From: Macrotis lagotis
Taxonomy: Eukaryota > Chordata > Mammalia > Peramelemorphia > Peramelidae
Length of the DNA: 64,000 bases
Direction of reading: 5' to 3'
NCBI RefSeq assembly: GCF_037893015.1
Contig: NC_133661.1
Span: forward strand, 242,212,583-242,276,582
A program made the position numbers and the translations under genes. This document shows positions 35,096-47,228 of this stretch, in pieces; the first letter of the stretch is position 1; each line of letters opens with the position of its first letter. The notes beneath the pieces are model-generated. The model was not told where the DNA came from, made no database searches, and saw only the letters and a list, made by a program, of their open reading frames with translations.

Positions 35096-37429
35096 TCACA
35101 TGATTATATATGACTTTAATTTCTTCATCTAAAAAGGGTCTGTTCATATCCTTTGACCATTTCTCATTTGAGGAATGACTTGCAATCTTATAAGTTTGAT
35201 GCAATTGTCTGTATATGTTAGGAAAAAAGACCTTTATCAAATCCTCTAGCTGTGAAAATTGGTTCCCAGTTTTTGTTTTCCTTCTAATTTTTGTAGCATT
35301 GGTTTTATTAGTACAAAAAGTTTTTTAATTTAATATAGCCCAAATCATCCATTTTGCAATTTATAATGTACTCTTTCTTGTTTGGTCATAAATTTCTCCG
35401 TTTTCTTATATCCTGTACTCATTTTGATGCTATTTTGGAATAGGATGTGAAATGTGAGTCTATGCCTAATTTTTCCATGCAGTTTTCCTGTTTTCCCAAC
35501 AAATTTGTCAAATAGTGAATTCTTATCCCAAAAGCAAGTGTCTTTGGGTTTGTCAAATAGTAGATTACTGCAGACAACCACAGCTGTTTCTTTTGAATCT
35601 ATCCTAATCCACTAATCCATTACTCTATTTCTTAACCAGTACCAGGCAGGTTTGATCACTGCTGCTTTATAGTATAGTTTTAGATTTGGTAGAGCTAGGC
35701 CACCTTTAAATTTTTTTCATAAATGTCCTTGATATTCTTGACCTTTTCTTGCTCCAGATAAATTTGTTGCTATTTTTTCTAATCTAATCTAAAATAGTTA
35801 TTTGATAGATTGATAGGAATGGCACTGAATAATTTAATTTGGGCAGAATTGTCATTTTTCTTATATTAGCTTGACCTAACCATGAACAATTGACATTTTT
35901 CCAATTGTTGAGATCTGACTTTGTGTGAGAAGTGCTTTGTAACTGTATTCATGCAGTTTCTGAGTTTGCCTTCAGAGGTATTTCCAAATATTCAATGTTA
36001 TGTGCTGGTACTTGGAATTTCATGTTCTATTTCTTGCTCTGGGTTTTGTCATATATATATATATATTATAGATATATAAATGCTGATAATTTCTGTGGGT
36101 TTATTTTATAATACTGCTACCTTGTTGAATTTAATAATTGTTTCAAGGAGTTTTTAAATGATTTTCTTGGGTTCTCTAAGTATACCATCTTATCTGCAAA
36201 GATTGAAAGCTTTGCTTCTTCAATGCCAATTCTGATTCCTTCAATTTCTTTTTCTCTCCTATTGCTAAAGCTCACATTTATAGTATTATATTGAATAGTA
36301 ATGATGATAATGGATATTCATGTTTCATCCCTGATCTTGCTGGATATGCTCTTAGTTTATCCCCATCTCATATAATATTTGTTAATGATTTTATTTTATT
36401 ATTGTTTTAAGGAAAACTCCATTTATCCCTAAACTTTCTAGTATGTTTTTAATAGGAATGGATATTATATTTAAGCAAAGGCTTTTTAAAGCATATATTA
36501 AGATAATCTATTGATACTTTGTTATTGATATGTTCAATTATATTGAGCATTTTATTAATATTTAATCATTCCTGCATACTTGGTATAAATCTTACCTGAT
36601 CATGGTGTTTTGTCCTATTAAAAACTTGCTGTAATCTCTTTGCTAAAATTTTATTTAAGATTTTTGTATCATTGTTCATTAGAGAAATTGATCTACAATT
36701 TTCTTTTTCTGTTTTTGGTTCTTCCTGGTTTAAGTGTCAGCACCAAATTTGTGTCATAAAAGAATTGTTTAAGACTCCTCCTATATTTTAAAATAATTTT
36801 GTAGAATAGAAATTAATTGTTCCTTACATGTTTGGTAAACTTCACTTGTAAAACCATCTGGAACTGAGCAGTTTATAATTTTGTAAATATCCATTTCACT
36901 CTAGTTATTAAATTTATTGCCATACTGGCAAAATAGTTCCATTATCTCTTTAATTTTCTCCTCATTGATGGTTAGTTCACCCTTTTCATTTTTTATAAAG
37001 ATTTTATTTATATTGAGTTTTACAATTTTTCCCCTAATCTTACTTCCCTCCCCCACCCCCCACAGAAGGCAATTTGTCAGTCTTTACATTGTTTCCATGA
37101 TATACATTGATCTAAATTGAATGTGATGAGAGAGAAATCATATCCTTAAGGAAAAAACATAAAGTATAAGAGATAGCAAGATCAGACGTAAGATATCCAT
37201 ATATTTTTTCTAAATTAAAGGTAATAGTCCTTGGTCTTTGTTCAAACTCCACAGTTCTTTCTCTGGATACAGATGGTATTCTCCATTGCAGAGATCCCCA
37301 AATTGTCTCTGATTGTTGCACAGATGGAATGAGTGAATCCATAAAGGTTGATCAACACCACCCCCATGTTGCTGTTAGTATGTATAGTGTTTTTCTGGTT
37401 CTGCTCATCTCACTTAGCATCAGTTTATG

Positions 37430-40400
37430 ACAATCCCTCCAGGCTTCCCTGAATTCCCATCCCTCCTGGTTTCTAATAGAACAATAGTGGTACATGACAT
37501 ATACATAGCCATTCCCCAATTGAAGGACATTTACTTAATTTCCAATTCTTTACTACCACAAACAGAGCTGCTATGAATATTTTTGTACAAGTGATGTTTT
37601 TACCCTTTTTCATCATCTCTTCAGGGTATAGACCCAGTAGTGGTATTGCTAGATCAAAGGGAATGCACATTTTTGTTGCCCTTTGGACATAGTTTCAGAC
37701 TGTTCTCTAGAAAGGTTGGATGAGTTCACAGTTCCACCAACAATATAATAGTGTCCAAGATTTCCCACAACCCATCCAACAGTGATCATTGTCCTTTCTG
37801 GTCATATTGGCCCATCTGAGAAGTGTGAGGAGTTACCTCAGAGAAGCTTTAATTTGCATTTCTCTAATAAGTAATGATTTAGAGCAATTTTTCTTATGGC
37901 TATGGATTGCTTTGATTTCCTCATCTGTAAATCACCTTTGCATATCCTTTCACCATTTGTCAATTGGGGAATGGCTTTTCTAAAAAGAAATTGACTCAGT
38001 TCTCTGTATATTTTAGAAATCAGTCCTTTGTCAGAAACATTAGTTGTAAAGATTGTTTCCCAGTTTACTGCATTTCTTTTGATCTTGGTTACAATGGATT
38101 TGTCCTCTTAATTTAATGTAAGCAAAATCATCTAGTTTTAATTTAATATAATCAAAATCATCTAGTTTGTTTTTAGTGATGTGCTCCATCTCTTCCTTAC
38201 TCATAAATTGCTTCCCTTTCCATAGATCAACAGGTAAACTAGTCCTTGATCTTCTATTTGCTTATAGTATTGATTTTTGTGTCTAAATCCTGTATCCATT
38301 TGTACCTTATCTTTGTATACAGTGAAGTGTTGGTCTAATCTAAGTTTCTTCCATACTAACTTCCAATTTTCCTGCAGTTTTTATTGATGGGTGAGTTTTT
38401 AATCCCAATAGCTGGACTCTTCGTGTTTATCAAACAGGATATTACTATAATTGTTTCCTGGCATCTAGTCTATTCCACTGGTCCACCACTCTATTTCTTA
38501 GCCAATTCCAGATAGTTTTGATAACTGCTCCTTCATAATATAATTTTAGGTCAGGTACGGTTAAGCCACCTTCTTTTACACTTTTTTCATTAAATCCCTG
38601 GAGATTATTGACTTTTCATTTCTCATATGAATTCATTTACAACTTATTCTAACTCATTAAAGTAATTTTTTGGAATTTTGATTGGTAGGGGGACACTAAA
38701 CAGGTAGTTTAATTTTGGTAGAATTGTCATTTTTATTATATTAGCTTGACCTATTCATGAGCAGTTGATGTTTGCCTAGTTATGTAAATCTATTTTTAGG
38801 GGGGTTTTTTTTGGTAAGGAAAATGGGGTTAAGTGGCTTGCCCAAGGCCACACAGCTAGGTAAATATTAAGTGTCTGAGACCGGATTTGAACCCAGGTAC
38901 TCCTGACTCCAGGGCTGGTGCTTTATACACTGTGCCACCTAGCCATCCCTCAGTTATGTAAATCTTATTCAATTTGTGTGAGAAGTGTTTTTTAATTGTT
39001 TTCAAAAAATTTCTGAGTCTGCCTTGGCAAATAGACTCCCAGGCATTTTATATTGTCTGAGGTTACTTTGAATAGGATTTTTCTTTCTAACTCTTCCTAC
39101 TGTATCTTGCTAGTCATATACAGAAAAGTTGATTTAGGAGGGTTTATTTTATATCCTGCAACTTTGCTAAAATTGCTAATTGTTTCCAGTAGTTTTTGGT
39201 AAGACTTCTTGGGATTCTCTAGGTATACCATCACATCATCTGCAAAGAGTGAGAGTTTTGTCTCTTCCTTCCCAATTCTAATTCCTTCAATTTCTTTTTC
39301 TTCTCTAATTGCTGATGCTAATATTTCTAATACAATATTGAATAGTAGTGGTGATAATAGACACCCTTGTTTCACCCCTGATCTTATTGGGAATGCCTCT
39401 AGCCTTTCCCCATTGAATATAATGTTTGTTGATGGTTTGAGGTAGATATTGCTTATTATTCTAAGGAACAGTCCATTTATTCCTACACTTTCTAGTGTTT
39501 TAGTAGGAATTGCTGCTGTATTGTGTCAAAAGCTTTTTCAGCATCTATTGATATGATCATATAATTTCTGATAGGTTTGTAGTTGATATAATTGATTAAA
39601 CTAACAGTTTTCCTAATAACCAACCCTGCATTCCTGAGATGTATCCTACATGGTCAAAATTGTATTATCCTATAACTTGTTGTAATCATTTGCTAAGATT
39701 TTATTTAAGATTTGTGCATCTATATTCATCAGAGAAATAGGTCTATAATTTTCTTTCTCTGTTTTAACTCTTCCTGGTTTAGGTATCAGCACCATATTGG
39801 TTTCATAGAAAGAGGCAGAGTTCCATTTTCCCCCATTTTTCCAAAGAGTTTATATAGAATTAGAAGCAATTGTCCCTTAAATGTTTGGTAGAATTTACCT
39901 GTGAATCCATCAGGCCCTGGAGATATTTAAGGAGTTCAATGATGGCTTGTTGAATTTCTTTTTCTAAGATAGGGTTGTTTAGGTATTTATTCTCCTCTTC
40001 CTTTAACAGGGGAAACTTATGTTTTTGTAAATATTTTTCCATTTCACTAAGACTGTCATATTTATTGGCATAGAGTTGGGAAAATAATTCTGAATTATTG
40101 CTTTAATTTCCTCCTCATCGGTGGTGAATGCACCTTTTTCATTTTTGATATTAGCAATTTGATTTTCTTCTTTCTTTTTCAATCAAATTGACCAGAGGTT
40201 TATCAATTTTAGTGGTTTTTCATAAAATCAACTCTTTGTTTTATTTATAAATTCAATATTTTTTTACTTTCAGTTTTATTAATTTCTCCTTTAATTTTTA
40301 CCATTGCTAATTTGGTATTTGGTGATTTTTAATTTGTTCTTTCTCTAACTTTTTTAGTTGTTTGTTTAGTTCATTGATTTCTTCTTTCTATAATTTATTC

Positions 40401-41255
40401 ATGTATGCAGCCAGTTTGAGTGAATCCAATAGGTTTTGGTATGTTGGTCATTATTGTCTTTATCTAGGATAAAATAATAAATTCTTGCTATAATTTGTTG
40501 TTTGATCCATTCATTCTATCAAATGAGGTTATTCAGTTTCCAATTCGTTGTGGGTATATATCTCCCTGGCCCAATATTGCATATGATTTTTATTGCAATG
40601 CGATCTGAGAAAGATGCATTCACTATTTCTGACTTTCTGCAATTGATCATTGGGTTTTTATGCCCTAGTACATGGTCAATTTTTTGTATAAATGCCATAT
40701 ACTGCTGAGAAAAAGGGTATATTCCTTTCTATCTCCATTCAATTCCCCCATAAGTCTATCATATCTATTTTTTCTAACAATCTATTTACCTCCTTAACTT
40801 CTATCTTGTTTATTTTATGATTCGATTTATCTAGATCTGGGAGTGGGAGGTTGAGATCTCCCACTAGTAGATTTTTGCTGTCTATGTCTTCCTGTAGTTC
40901 ATTCAGCTTCTCCTCTAAGAACTTAGATGTTATCCCATTGGATGAATATCTATTCAGTATTGATATCACCTCACTGTTTACAGTACCTTTTAGGAGGATA
41001 TAGTTTCCTTCCTTATCTCTTTTAACACTCTCTATTTTTGTAGCTGCTTTTCTGAGATAAGGATTTCTACCCCTGTTTTTTTCACTTTAGTTGAAGCAAA
41101 ATATATTTTTCTCCAACCTTTTACCTTTGCTCTATATGTATCTCTCTATTTCAAATGAGTTTCTTCCAATCTCCTATTTGCTTGCATTTTAAGGGAAAGT
41201 TCATTCCATTCACATTCAAAGTTATGATTACTGACTCTTTATTGCCCTCCATGTC
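37430..41255 (-). pseudogene. L1 ORF2 (endonuclease and reverse transcriptase), broken
   Basis: L1 ORF2 nicks target DNA and copies RNA there. Endonuclease: the N-terminal motif reads SVIITLNVNGMNFP near 41230, and 40739-40969 has GDLNLPLPDLDKSNHKINKI. Reverse transcriptase: 39097-39375 gives [20 protein letters not shown] and then [15 protein letters not shown] with the catalytic FADD intact, followed by [15 protein letters not shown] at 38792-38951 and several frame breaks divide it; the longest open piece is 92 codons. Confidence 0.9.
38792..38951 (-). mobile_element. WSINE1-type SINE in L1 ORF2
   Basis: Reverse SINE with a perfect 14-bp target duplication AGTTATGTAAATCT at 38778-38791 and 38952-38965. 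Confidence 0.95.
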
Positions 41256-42660
41256 ATCTTCCCTCTGTTTGTGTTTTTCCACTTTTACCCCACCTATTTT
41301 CATATTCCCCAGTATTTTGTTTCTGAATACCCTGCCCTTCAGTGTGTTTGCCCTCCTTTAACAACCCTCCTCCTCTTTCATTCTCCTTCCCCATTTTTCT
41401 CTTTTCCCTTCCCTTCCTTTTGTTAATTCTGCTTTTCTCCCCTCCCACTGTCTCCATCCCTCCCTCCCTCCCCTTTTCACCTTTTAATACTTGAAAAGTA
41501 AGATATTTTTAAGTTAACTGAGTATGTGTATAAGTTAACTTTAAGCTAAGTCTGATGAAAGGAACATTCAGATGCTTCTCATCTCCTCCCTTATTCCCCT
41601 CTATTACCATAGGTCTTTTGTACCTCTTAATGTAATGAGATTTTCCCCATTCAGTTCCCTCCTTCCTTCCATCTCTTTCTTGTCCTACTTGTTTTAAGGA
41701 GAAGGAGTTTTTAAATCATTCTGAGTAATAGAAAATTCTGAGTACCCATCACTTCTAACTAAGTATATTCTATCTAATAGAATTACAATTCTTGAGACTT
41801 ATTAGAGTCTTTCTCCCCAGTAGGGTAATAGCCAGTTTCATTCCATTGGATAGCAGTCTCATGGATAAGTCATGAGTGTCCATCACTTCTGGCTAGGTAT
41901 ATTCTCTCTGTTAGAGTTACAATTCTCAAGAGTTATGAGAATCTTTTCCCCATGCTGGGATATAGCCAATTTCATCTTATTGGATGGCAGTTTTTTTTCT
42001 TTACACCCCTTTATTTTTACCTTTTCATGTGTCTCTTGAACCTCCTGCTTAATGACCAAATTTTCTATTTAGGTCTGGTCTTTTCATCAGGAATTTTTGG
42101 AATTCTTCCATTTTGTTAAATGTCCATCTTTTCCCCTGAAAAAAGAAGGCTCAGCTTTGTGGGATAATGGATTCTTAGCTTCATTCCAAGCTCCCTTGCT
42201 CTTCAGAATATCTTATTCCAGGCCCTGTGATCCCTTAATGTTGATGCAACCAGGTCCTGCATAATCCTTACTGTTGCTCCTTGGTATTTGAATTGTTTCT
42301 TTCTGGCTGCTTGCAGGATTTTCTCTTTTATCAGATATTTCTGGAATTTGGTGCATTTGGTGCATTTCTTGGTGTTCTCCTTTTAGGATTTCCTTCTGGA
42401 GAGGATCAATATAGTCTTTCAATAGCTACTTTGCCCTCTAGTTCCATGATAACAGGGCAATTTTTCATTGCTAGATCCTGTAATATTAAGTCCAGGCTTT
42501 TTTTCCCTCTTCAATGTTTTCAGGAAGTCCAATAATTCTCAGTTTGCCCCTCCTTAATCTATTCTTGAGGTCAGTGGTTTTGCTGATGTGGTATTTTATA
42601 TTTTCTTCCATTTTTTCTATTTTTTGGATTTGTTTAACAGGCTCTTGCTGTCTCATGGAG

Positions 42661-43173
42661 TCATTGGTTTCCACAGACTCCATTCTTTTTTTTTTTTTTT
42701 AGAGAGGAGTTTTCTTCATTTACCTTTTGCAACTTCTTTTCCAATTGGTCAATTTTATTTTTGAAAGAGCTTTCCATTTGACCAACTGAGGTTTTTAGAG
42801 AATTATTTTCTTTTTGCATTTGCCCAATTGAGGATCTGAGACAATTATTCTCATTTTGTGTTTGTCCAATTGATGATCTGAGAGCTAGTCTCATTTTGTA
42901 TTTGTCCATTGTATTTTCCAATGATTTGTTTTCTTCTTGCAAGGTGTTAATCTTCTCTTGGGTTTCTTTTCTCAAATTTTCATATTGATTTTTAAACTCT
43001 TTCCTTATTTCCTCAAGGAAGTCTTTCTGTACTGGAGACCAGATAATATTCTCAAAGGTTCCAGGTCTCTCTGAGTTAGGGCCTTTTCTTTCCAAGAATT
43101 TTTCTGTGGATCTACCTTTCCACTGACCTTTCTTCATTTTACTAAGACCTTCAGTTGGGGAGTCCTGGTTCAC
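42661..43173 (-). pseudogene. L1 ORF1 N-terminal and coiled-coil part (170 codons)
   Basis: Longest open frame in the window. Starts MNQDSPTEGLSKMKKGQWKG, then FLEEIRKEFKNQYENLRKET, and a coiled coil with 14-residue (two-heptad) units: LRSSIGQTQNENNC, LRSSIGQMQKENNS, LKTSVGQMESSFKN. The rest of ORF1 continues in other frames at 42486-42683 and 42213-42422 (the latter with RNA-binding-domain sequence such as YIDPLQKEILKG), so the gene is broken. A T-run (A-run in sense) at 42690 marks the first break. Confidence 0.9.
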
Positions 43174-43959
43174 AGAGGTTTGGTGTTGGGCTCCCTAGAG
43201 ACTTCACTCATTAAGTGCAATAGCTCCAGCTGGCCACTAGGGGGTAATGGTTGCTTTCTCTGGAGTGTCTGTGACCTTGATTGGGGCCTTCCCCCTTAGC
43301 CTGGTGGGAGTGATTGAAACTGTTAAATACTTTTGCCTTCAGCCAATGATGGGCTCTACCCTGGGGTGAGGTCATCCCTCTCCCTGTTGTCATCTGAGCC
43401 AGTTCTTCTGCTCACACAGCTGTGCCTGGGGCAGAAGGTCTGTAATTGTGTTTGTTCTAGGAAGAGGCTTCAGCCAAAATGGAGGCGTAGACTCAGAGTT
43501 CCTCAGACCAGAAGAGCCCAGGGATGGTGTCCGCAGCTCTCCTGCACCAGAACTCTCCCCCCAGCCCTGTCAGCAAGCTCCAGAGTGTCAGTGCCAACAT
43601 CAATGCCTCTGCTCCCTAGCTGACTCAATCCCCCTGTGGTCTAGCAGGTTACTGATGAAGCAGGTCAGGCTCTTGGGCCCTCAGGCTCCCTGGCTCCAAT
43701 TCAGCAGCTAATCAGGCTGATCTGCCCACCGGGCCCCCAACTCACCTGGCTGCAGAAGACAAATCCTGAGGTAGATGTTCTTTCTCCTGGCTTTTCTTTC
43801 TAGGTTTTGTGGATTGAATTTCTGTTAAGAGGTTTCTTTCTTATCATAGATGGGGGAAGATCAGGAGATTTTAGAACTGTGCCTGTTTTCTCTCTGCCAT
43901 CTTGGCCAGAAGAGAACAGGAATTCTTTACCTAAGATCTGTGAATCAATAAATCTCTCT

Positions 43960-44075
43960 ATTATGTATAACATATAGCATATAACATATAATATATAATA
44001 TATAAAATATAATATATATAAATATCTAATATCTAATATATACTGTATACTGTATAATGTATAATTTAAAATATA
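43960..44075. repeat. AT-rich block with ATATAACATATAATATA-type units
   Basis: Irregular short tandem and palindromic AT units of 7 to 10 bp (CATATAACATATAATATATA and the like). Could extrude a cruciform. Confidence 0.85.
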
Positions 44076-44079
44076 TATG

Positions 44080-44245
44080 GCTTAATGGATAAAGTGCTGG
44101 GTCTGGAGTCAGGAAGACCTGAGTTAACATCTAGCCTCAGATATTTAGTAGCTGGATACTGGCAGGTCACTTTATCAATGCCAAAAAAAATCCCATGGAC
44201 AAAATTGATTTGTTGAGATCATAAAGAGTTTAACCCAATTGTGTG
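44080..44245 (+). mobile_element. MAR1-type SINE
   Basis: Head ATGGCTTAATGGATAAAGTG, then GGAGTCAGGAAGACCTGAG and a tail with CCCATGGACAAAATTGATTT and ATCATAAAGAGTTTAACCC, the RTE-like end in worn form. Confidence 0.7.
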
Positions 44246-44371
44246 TGTATATGTATGTATGTATGCATATTCACAAACAACATAGGTATGTAACTATAGA
44301 TAATAATATAGACATAAATAAATAAATATAGCTATAAATAAATATTTCAACTGTAATTTTTTTCTCCTAAT

Positions 44372-44610
44372 CCTATGTAGATGACACAGTGGATAGAGAA
44401 AAGAGTCTACAGTTGGGAAAACTTAAGTTCAAATACTAGCTATATGGCCCTGGGCAAATCACTTAATTTCTCTCTGCCTCAGGTTCTTCAACTATAAAAT
44501 TCAAGTCATAGTAGCATCTTCTTCCCAGGTATGCCTGAGAATCATATGACATAATATTTCTAAAGCATTTAGGATAGTAACTGGCACATAGTAGACCCAT
44601 AATAAGTAAG
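44372..44610 (+). mobile_element. MIR/THER1-type SINE
   Basis: Complete MIR order: GATGACACAGTGGATAGAG, GGCCCTGGGCAAATCACTTA, CTGCCTCAGGTTCTTC, and an end with AGTAACTGGCACATAGTAGA. Confidence 0.8.
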
Positions 44611-44769
44611 CTCAATAGAAAGCACAGAAAAAATAGAAAAATAATGAAATTTTAGGCTGCCCTAAGAGAGGAATTAGGAGGTGAGATTTCCTGATCTCTT
44701 CCTGAGACAACATTTGGAATATTATTTCTAGTTTTTTGGCATCACAATATAAGAATACTAACAGCCTGG

Positions 44770-46424
44770 AGAACTCCTAGTTTTATTTATCAGATCAAAG
44801 GTTTTCTTACTTTCAATTTTATTAATCTCTCCTTTGATTTTCAAAATTCCTAATTTTGTATTTAATTGGGAATCTTTAATTTGTTCTTTTTCTACATTTT
44901 TTAGTTTCATGCCCATTTCATTGGGTATTTCATTTTCATACCCTTTTTCTATTTTACTTTTTAAACATTTAGAGATATAAAATTTCTCCTATAAACTGCC
45001 TTGGCTGCATCCCATAAATTTTGGCATGTTTCCTTTTATCATTTTCTTGGATGTAAATATTGATTATTTCTATGATTTGTTGTTTGATCTACCTGTTATT
45101 TAAAATCATTAAGTTTCCATTTAATTTTTATTATATCTTCCCAGAACGCTTTATTACAAGTAATTTCTATTGCATCAGGATCTGAAAAGTATGCATGTTT
45201 TTTTTCTCTTTCTTCATTTGTTTGTAAGGTTTTTATTCCCTAGTACATCGTATATTTTGATAAAGGTACCATGTACTGCAGAGAAAATGGTATATATTTT
45301 TTTCTAAACCCATTAAGTTTTCTCCAGAGGTCTATCATTTCTAAATTTCCTAAGATTGCATTCACCTTCTTAACTTCCTTCTTGTTTATTTTGTGGTTAG
45401 ATTTATCCAATTCTGAGAGAGGCAGGTTGAGGCCCCCCATTTTTAAAGTTTTGCTGTCTATGTCTTCCTTGTAATTCACTCAGCTTTTCCTCTAGGAATT
45501 TAGATTCTATACCAGTTGGTGCATTAATGTTTAGTATTGATCTGGCTTCATAACCAATGGTGCCTTTTAAGAAGATATAGTTTCCTTCCTTATCCCTTTT
45601 AATGAGATCTATTTTTACTTTTTGCTTTATTTGAGATCAGGATTGCTACCCTTGATTTTTTTTTACTTCAATGAAGCATAATATATTTTGCTCCATCCTT
45701 TTACCTTTTTTTCTGTGTATATCTCTCTGCTTCAAATGTGTTTCTTGTAAACAACATATGGTAGGATTTTGCTTTTTAATCCATTCTACCTTCTGCTTTA
45801 TTTTATGGGAAAGTTCATCCCACTGAAATTTACAATTAAGATTACTAATTCCATATTTCTTTCCATGCTTTCTTTCCTCATTTATATTTTTCTCTTTCCT
45901 TTCCTCTTATTCCTCCTGTTTTATTCCCTTTCCCCTCTTCATTTAAAAATTTTAACCTTCAGTTCATTTTCACTTTTGCCTTCACTTTTCCTTTTATTAT
46001 TCCTTTCTTCCCTTTCCTCCCCCCTCACTTCCCTATAGAGTAAGATAGATTTTTTTAAACCCAAGGGGTTAGGTATCTTATTTCCTCTCTCAGTCAAATC
46101 TATTGAATAGAATTTACTCAGTGTTCACTCCCTTCATGTTTTCCCACTTCTATAATTCCTCTTTATGCCCCTTCACCTGTTGTTATTTATCAATAGAAGT
46201 ATTATCAATCAAAGTACCATCAGTCAAACATTTATTAATTGATTGTTTGCTTGATAATTTCAAAGACCTGTCAGAGCACAATCACAAGTTGATTGCTTGT
46301 TTGATATAAGCCTTGCCTCATAATCATTAAGTATGTCCCTCCTTTTGTCTCCATAGAAATACACATCTGAAGAATTATGAATCACATCAAATTATACTCA
46401 TTTTATTCCTTTCCCCTTTTTGCA
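44770..46424 (-). mobile_element. L1 LINE (part 1: ORF2 5' region and spacer)
   Basis: Minus-strand ORF2 N-terminal half (endonuclease and lead-in to the reverse transcriptase) from about 45850 to 44770, and the purine-rich inter-ORF spacer 45850-46424. The open piece 45240-45479 contains GGLNLPLSELDKSNHKINKK, where a functional endonuclease has GD(F/L)N; the catalytic-loop aspartate is lost. Continues at 47106. Confidence 0.8.
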
Positions 46425-47105
46425 ATTATACTCCAAGAACATACAATCCTCATGAACCAAAGAATCATGCAAAGTCAAATCATTTCAAGAATGCTCTCTC
46501 CCACACTCCTCCAATGATATTTACAACCTGATTAACTGAAGTATGGATTATATCTCATTCCTCTAAATGGGTTCCTACCCTCTGTCCCTAAAGTCACTTC
46601 TGATTTAATTAACTAGCATCTCTAAGCGCTCTAAGTACCAGAATGCTCTGAGTGTCTCTCTTAAGAATTTGACACTTGTGGGGCGGCTAGGTGGTGCAGT
46701 GGATAAAGCACCAGCCCTGGAGTATCTGGATTCAAATCTGGTCTCACATACTTAATGATTACCTAGCTGTGTGGCCTTGGGCAAGCCAATTAACCCAATT
46801 TGCCTTGCAAAAACCTAAAAAAAATTGACAATTGCTTGTAAGGTATGGCAGACATTGACTCTGGTCTATCTGCATAGGATGGCCTTATTAAAGAAAGTGC
46901 TAACCTCTGTGGGTTCAACAGGTCCCAAATTAGGTCAAAGGAAACTGAGACACATAAGTTTAGAGTAAATTCTATAGCTTTTCATCTGAACTTTTTGTCT
47001 TAAACATAATAAGATAAACTTTTTCAAGGTAAAGACAAGAACCAGTAGTGCCTTTAATCCTCCAAACCAATCTCTTCAATCATATTAAAGCCTTTAACTA
47101 ACCTA
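46425..47105. other. Non-L1 segment inside an L1, with a SINE
   Basis: Sequence that does not match L1 and holds a SINE (46680-46823). The flanking L1 parts (up to 46424 and from 47106) are roughly collinear, so this is an insertion or a rearranged piece of unknown origin. No open frame of note. Confidence 0.45.
46680..46823 (+). mobile_element. WSINE1-type SINE
   Basis: Forward SINE GGGGCGGCTAGGTGGTGCAG to the A tail. Flanks AATTTGACACTTG and AATTGACAATTG look like an imperfect target duplication. Confidence 0.9.
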
Positions 47106-47228
47106 AAAGAAATACAATTCTCAAGAGTTACAAATGTTATATCTTTCCTTATAGGGTTGCAAACAATTTGATTTTCTTGAATAACATTTGATTTATTTTC
47201 CCTCTTTTTGTTTACCTTTTAATGTATC
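47106..47228 (-). mobile_element. L1 LINE (part 2: inter-ORF spacer)
   Basis: Matches the spacer at 41921-42040 of the full-length L1 in the same orientation (TACAATTCTCAAGAGTTA, then the TTTACCTTTTAATGTATC block). It is cut by the HAL1 that begins at 47229. Confidence 0.75.

Larger units (their letters stand above)
33466..36989 (-). mobile_element. L1 LINE 3' half
   Basis: 3' UTR 33466-33740, then (after a nested plus-strand L1) ORF2 in reverse from 34290 to 36989, reaching past the reverse transcriptase palm. At the catalytic position near 36200 the frame reads IFADK rather than FADD. A SINE lies at 34947-35095. It ends where the full-length L1 begins; the next upstream part of an L1 ORF2 appears at 44770 on the same strand. 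Confidence 0.85.
36990..43915 (-). mobile_element. L1 LINE, nearly full length
   Basis: The most complete L1 of the window, about 6.8 kb without its SINE. Minus strand: 5' end at about 43915 (GGCCAAGATGGCAGAGAG), 5' UTR to about 43180, ORF1 43173 to about 42040, purine-rich spacer to about 41260, ORF2 about 41255-37430, 3' UTR to 36990. Both frames are interrupted by stops and small indels, so it looks inactive, but it is better preserved than its neighbours. Its 3' end abuts another minus-strand L1. Confidence 0.9.
43916..44769. other. Non-L1 spacer with AT-rich block, MAR1 and MIR
   Basis: Holds an AT-rich near-palindromic block (43960-44075), a MAR1-type SINE (44080-44245), AT-rich sequence with short TATG and AATA repeats (44246-44345), and a MIR (44372-44610). 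The last 150 bp show nothing identified. No gene. Confidence 0.65.

Noticed and set aside
39209-39445. Plus-strand frame opposite the L1 reverse transcriptase
   Set aside because: It is the mirror of conserved ORF2 sequence on the minus strand; the same shadow appears at 52894-53130.
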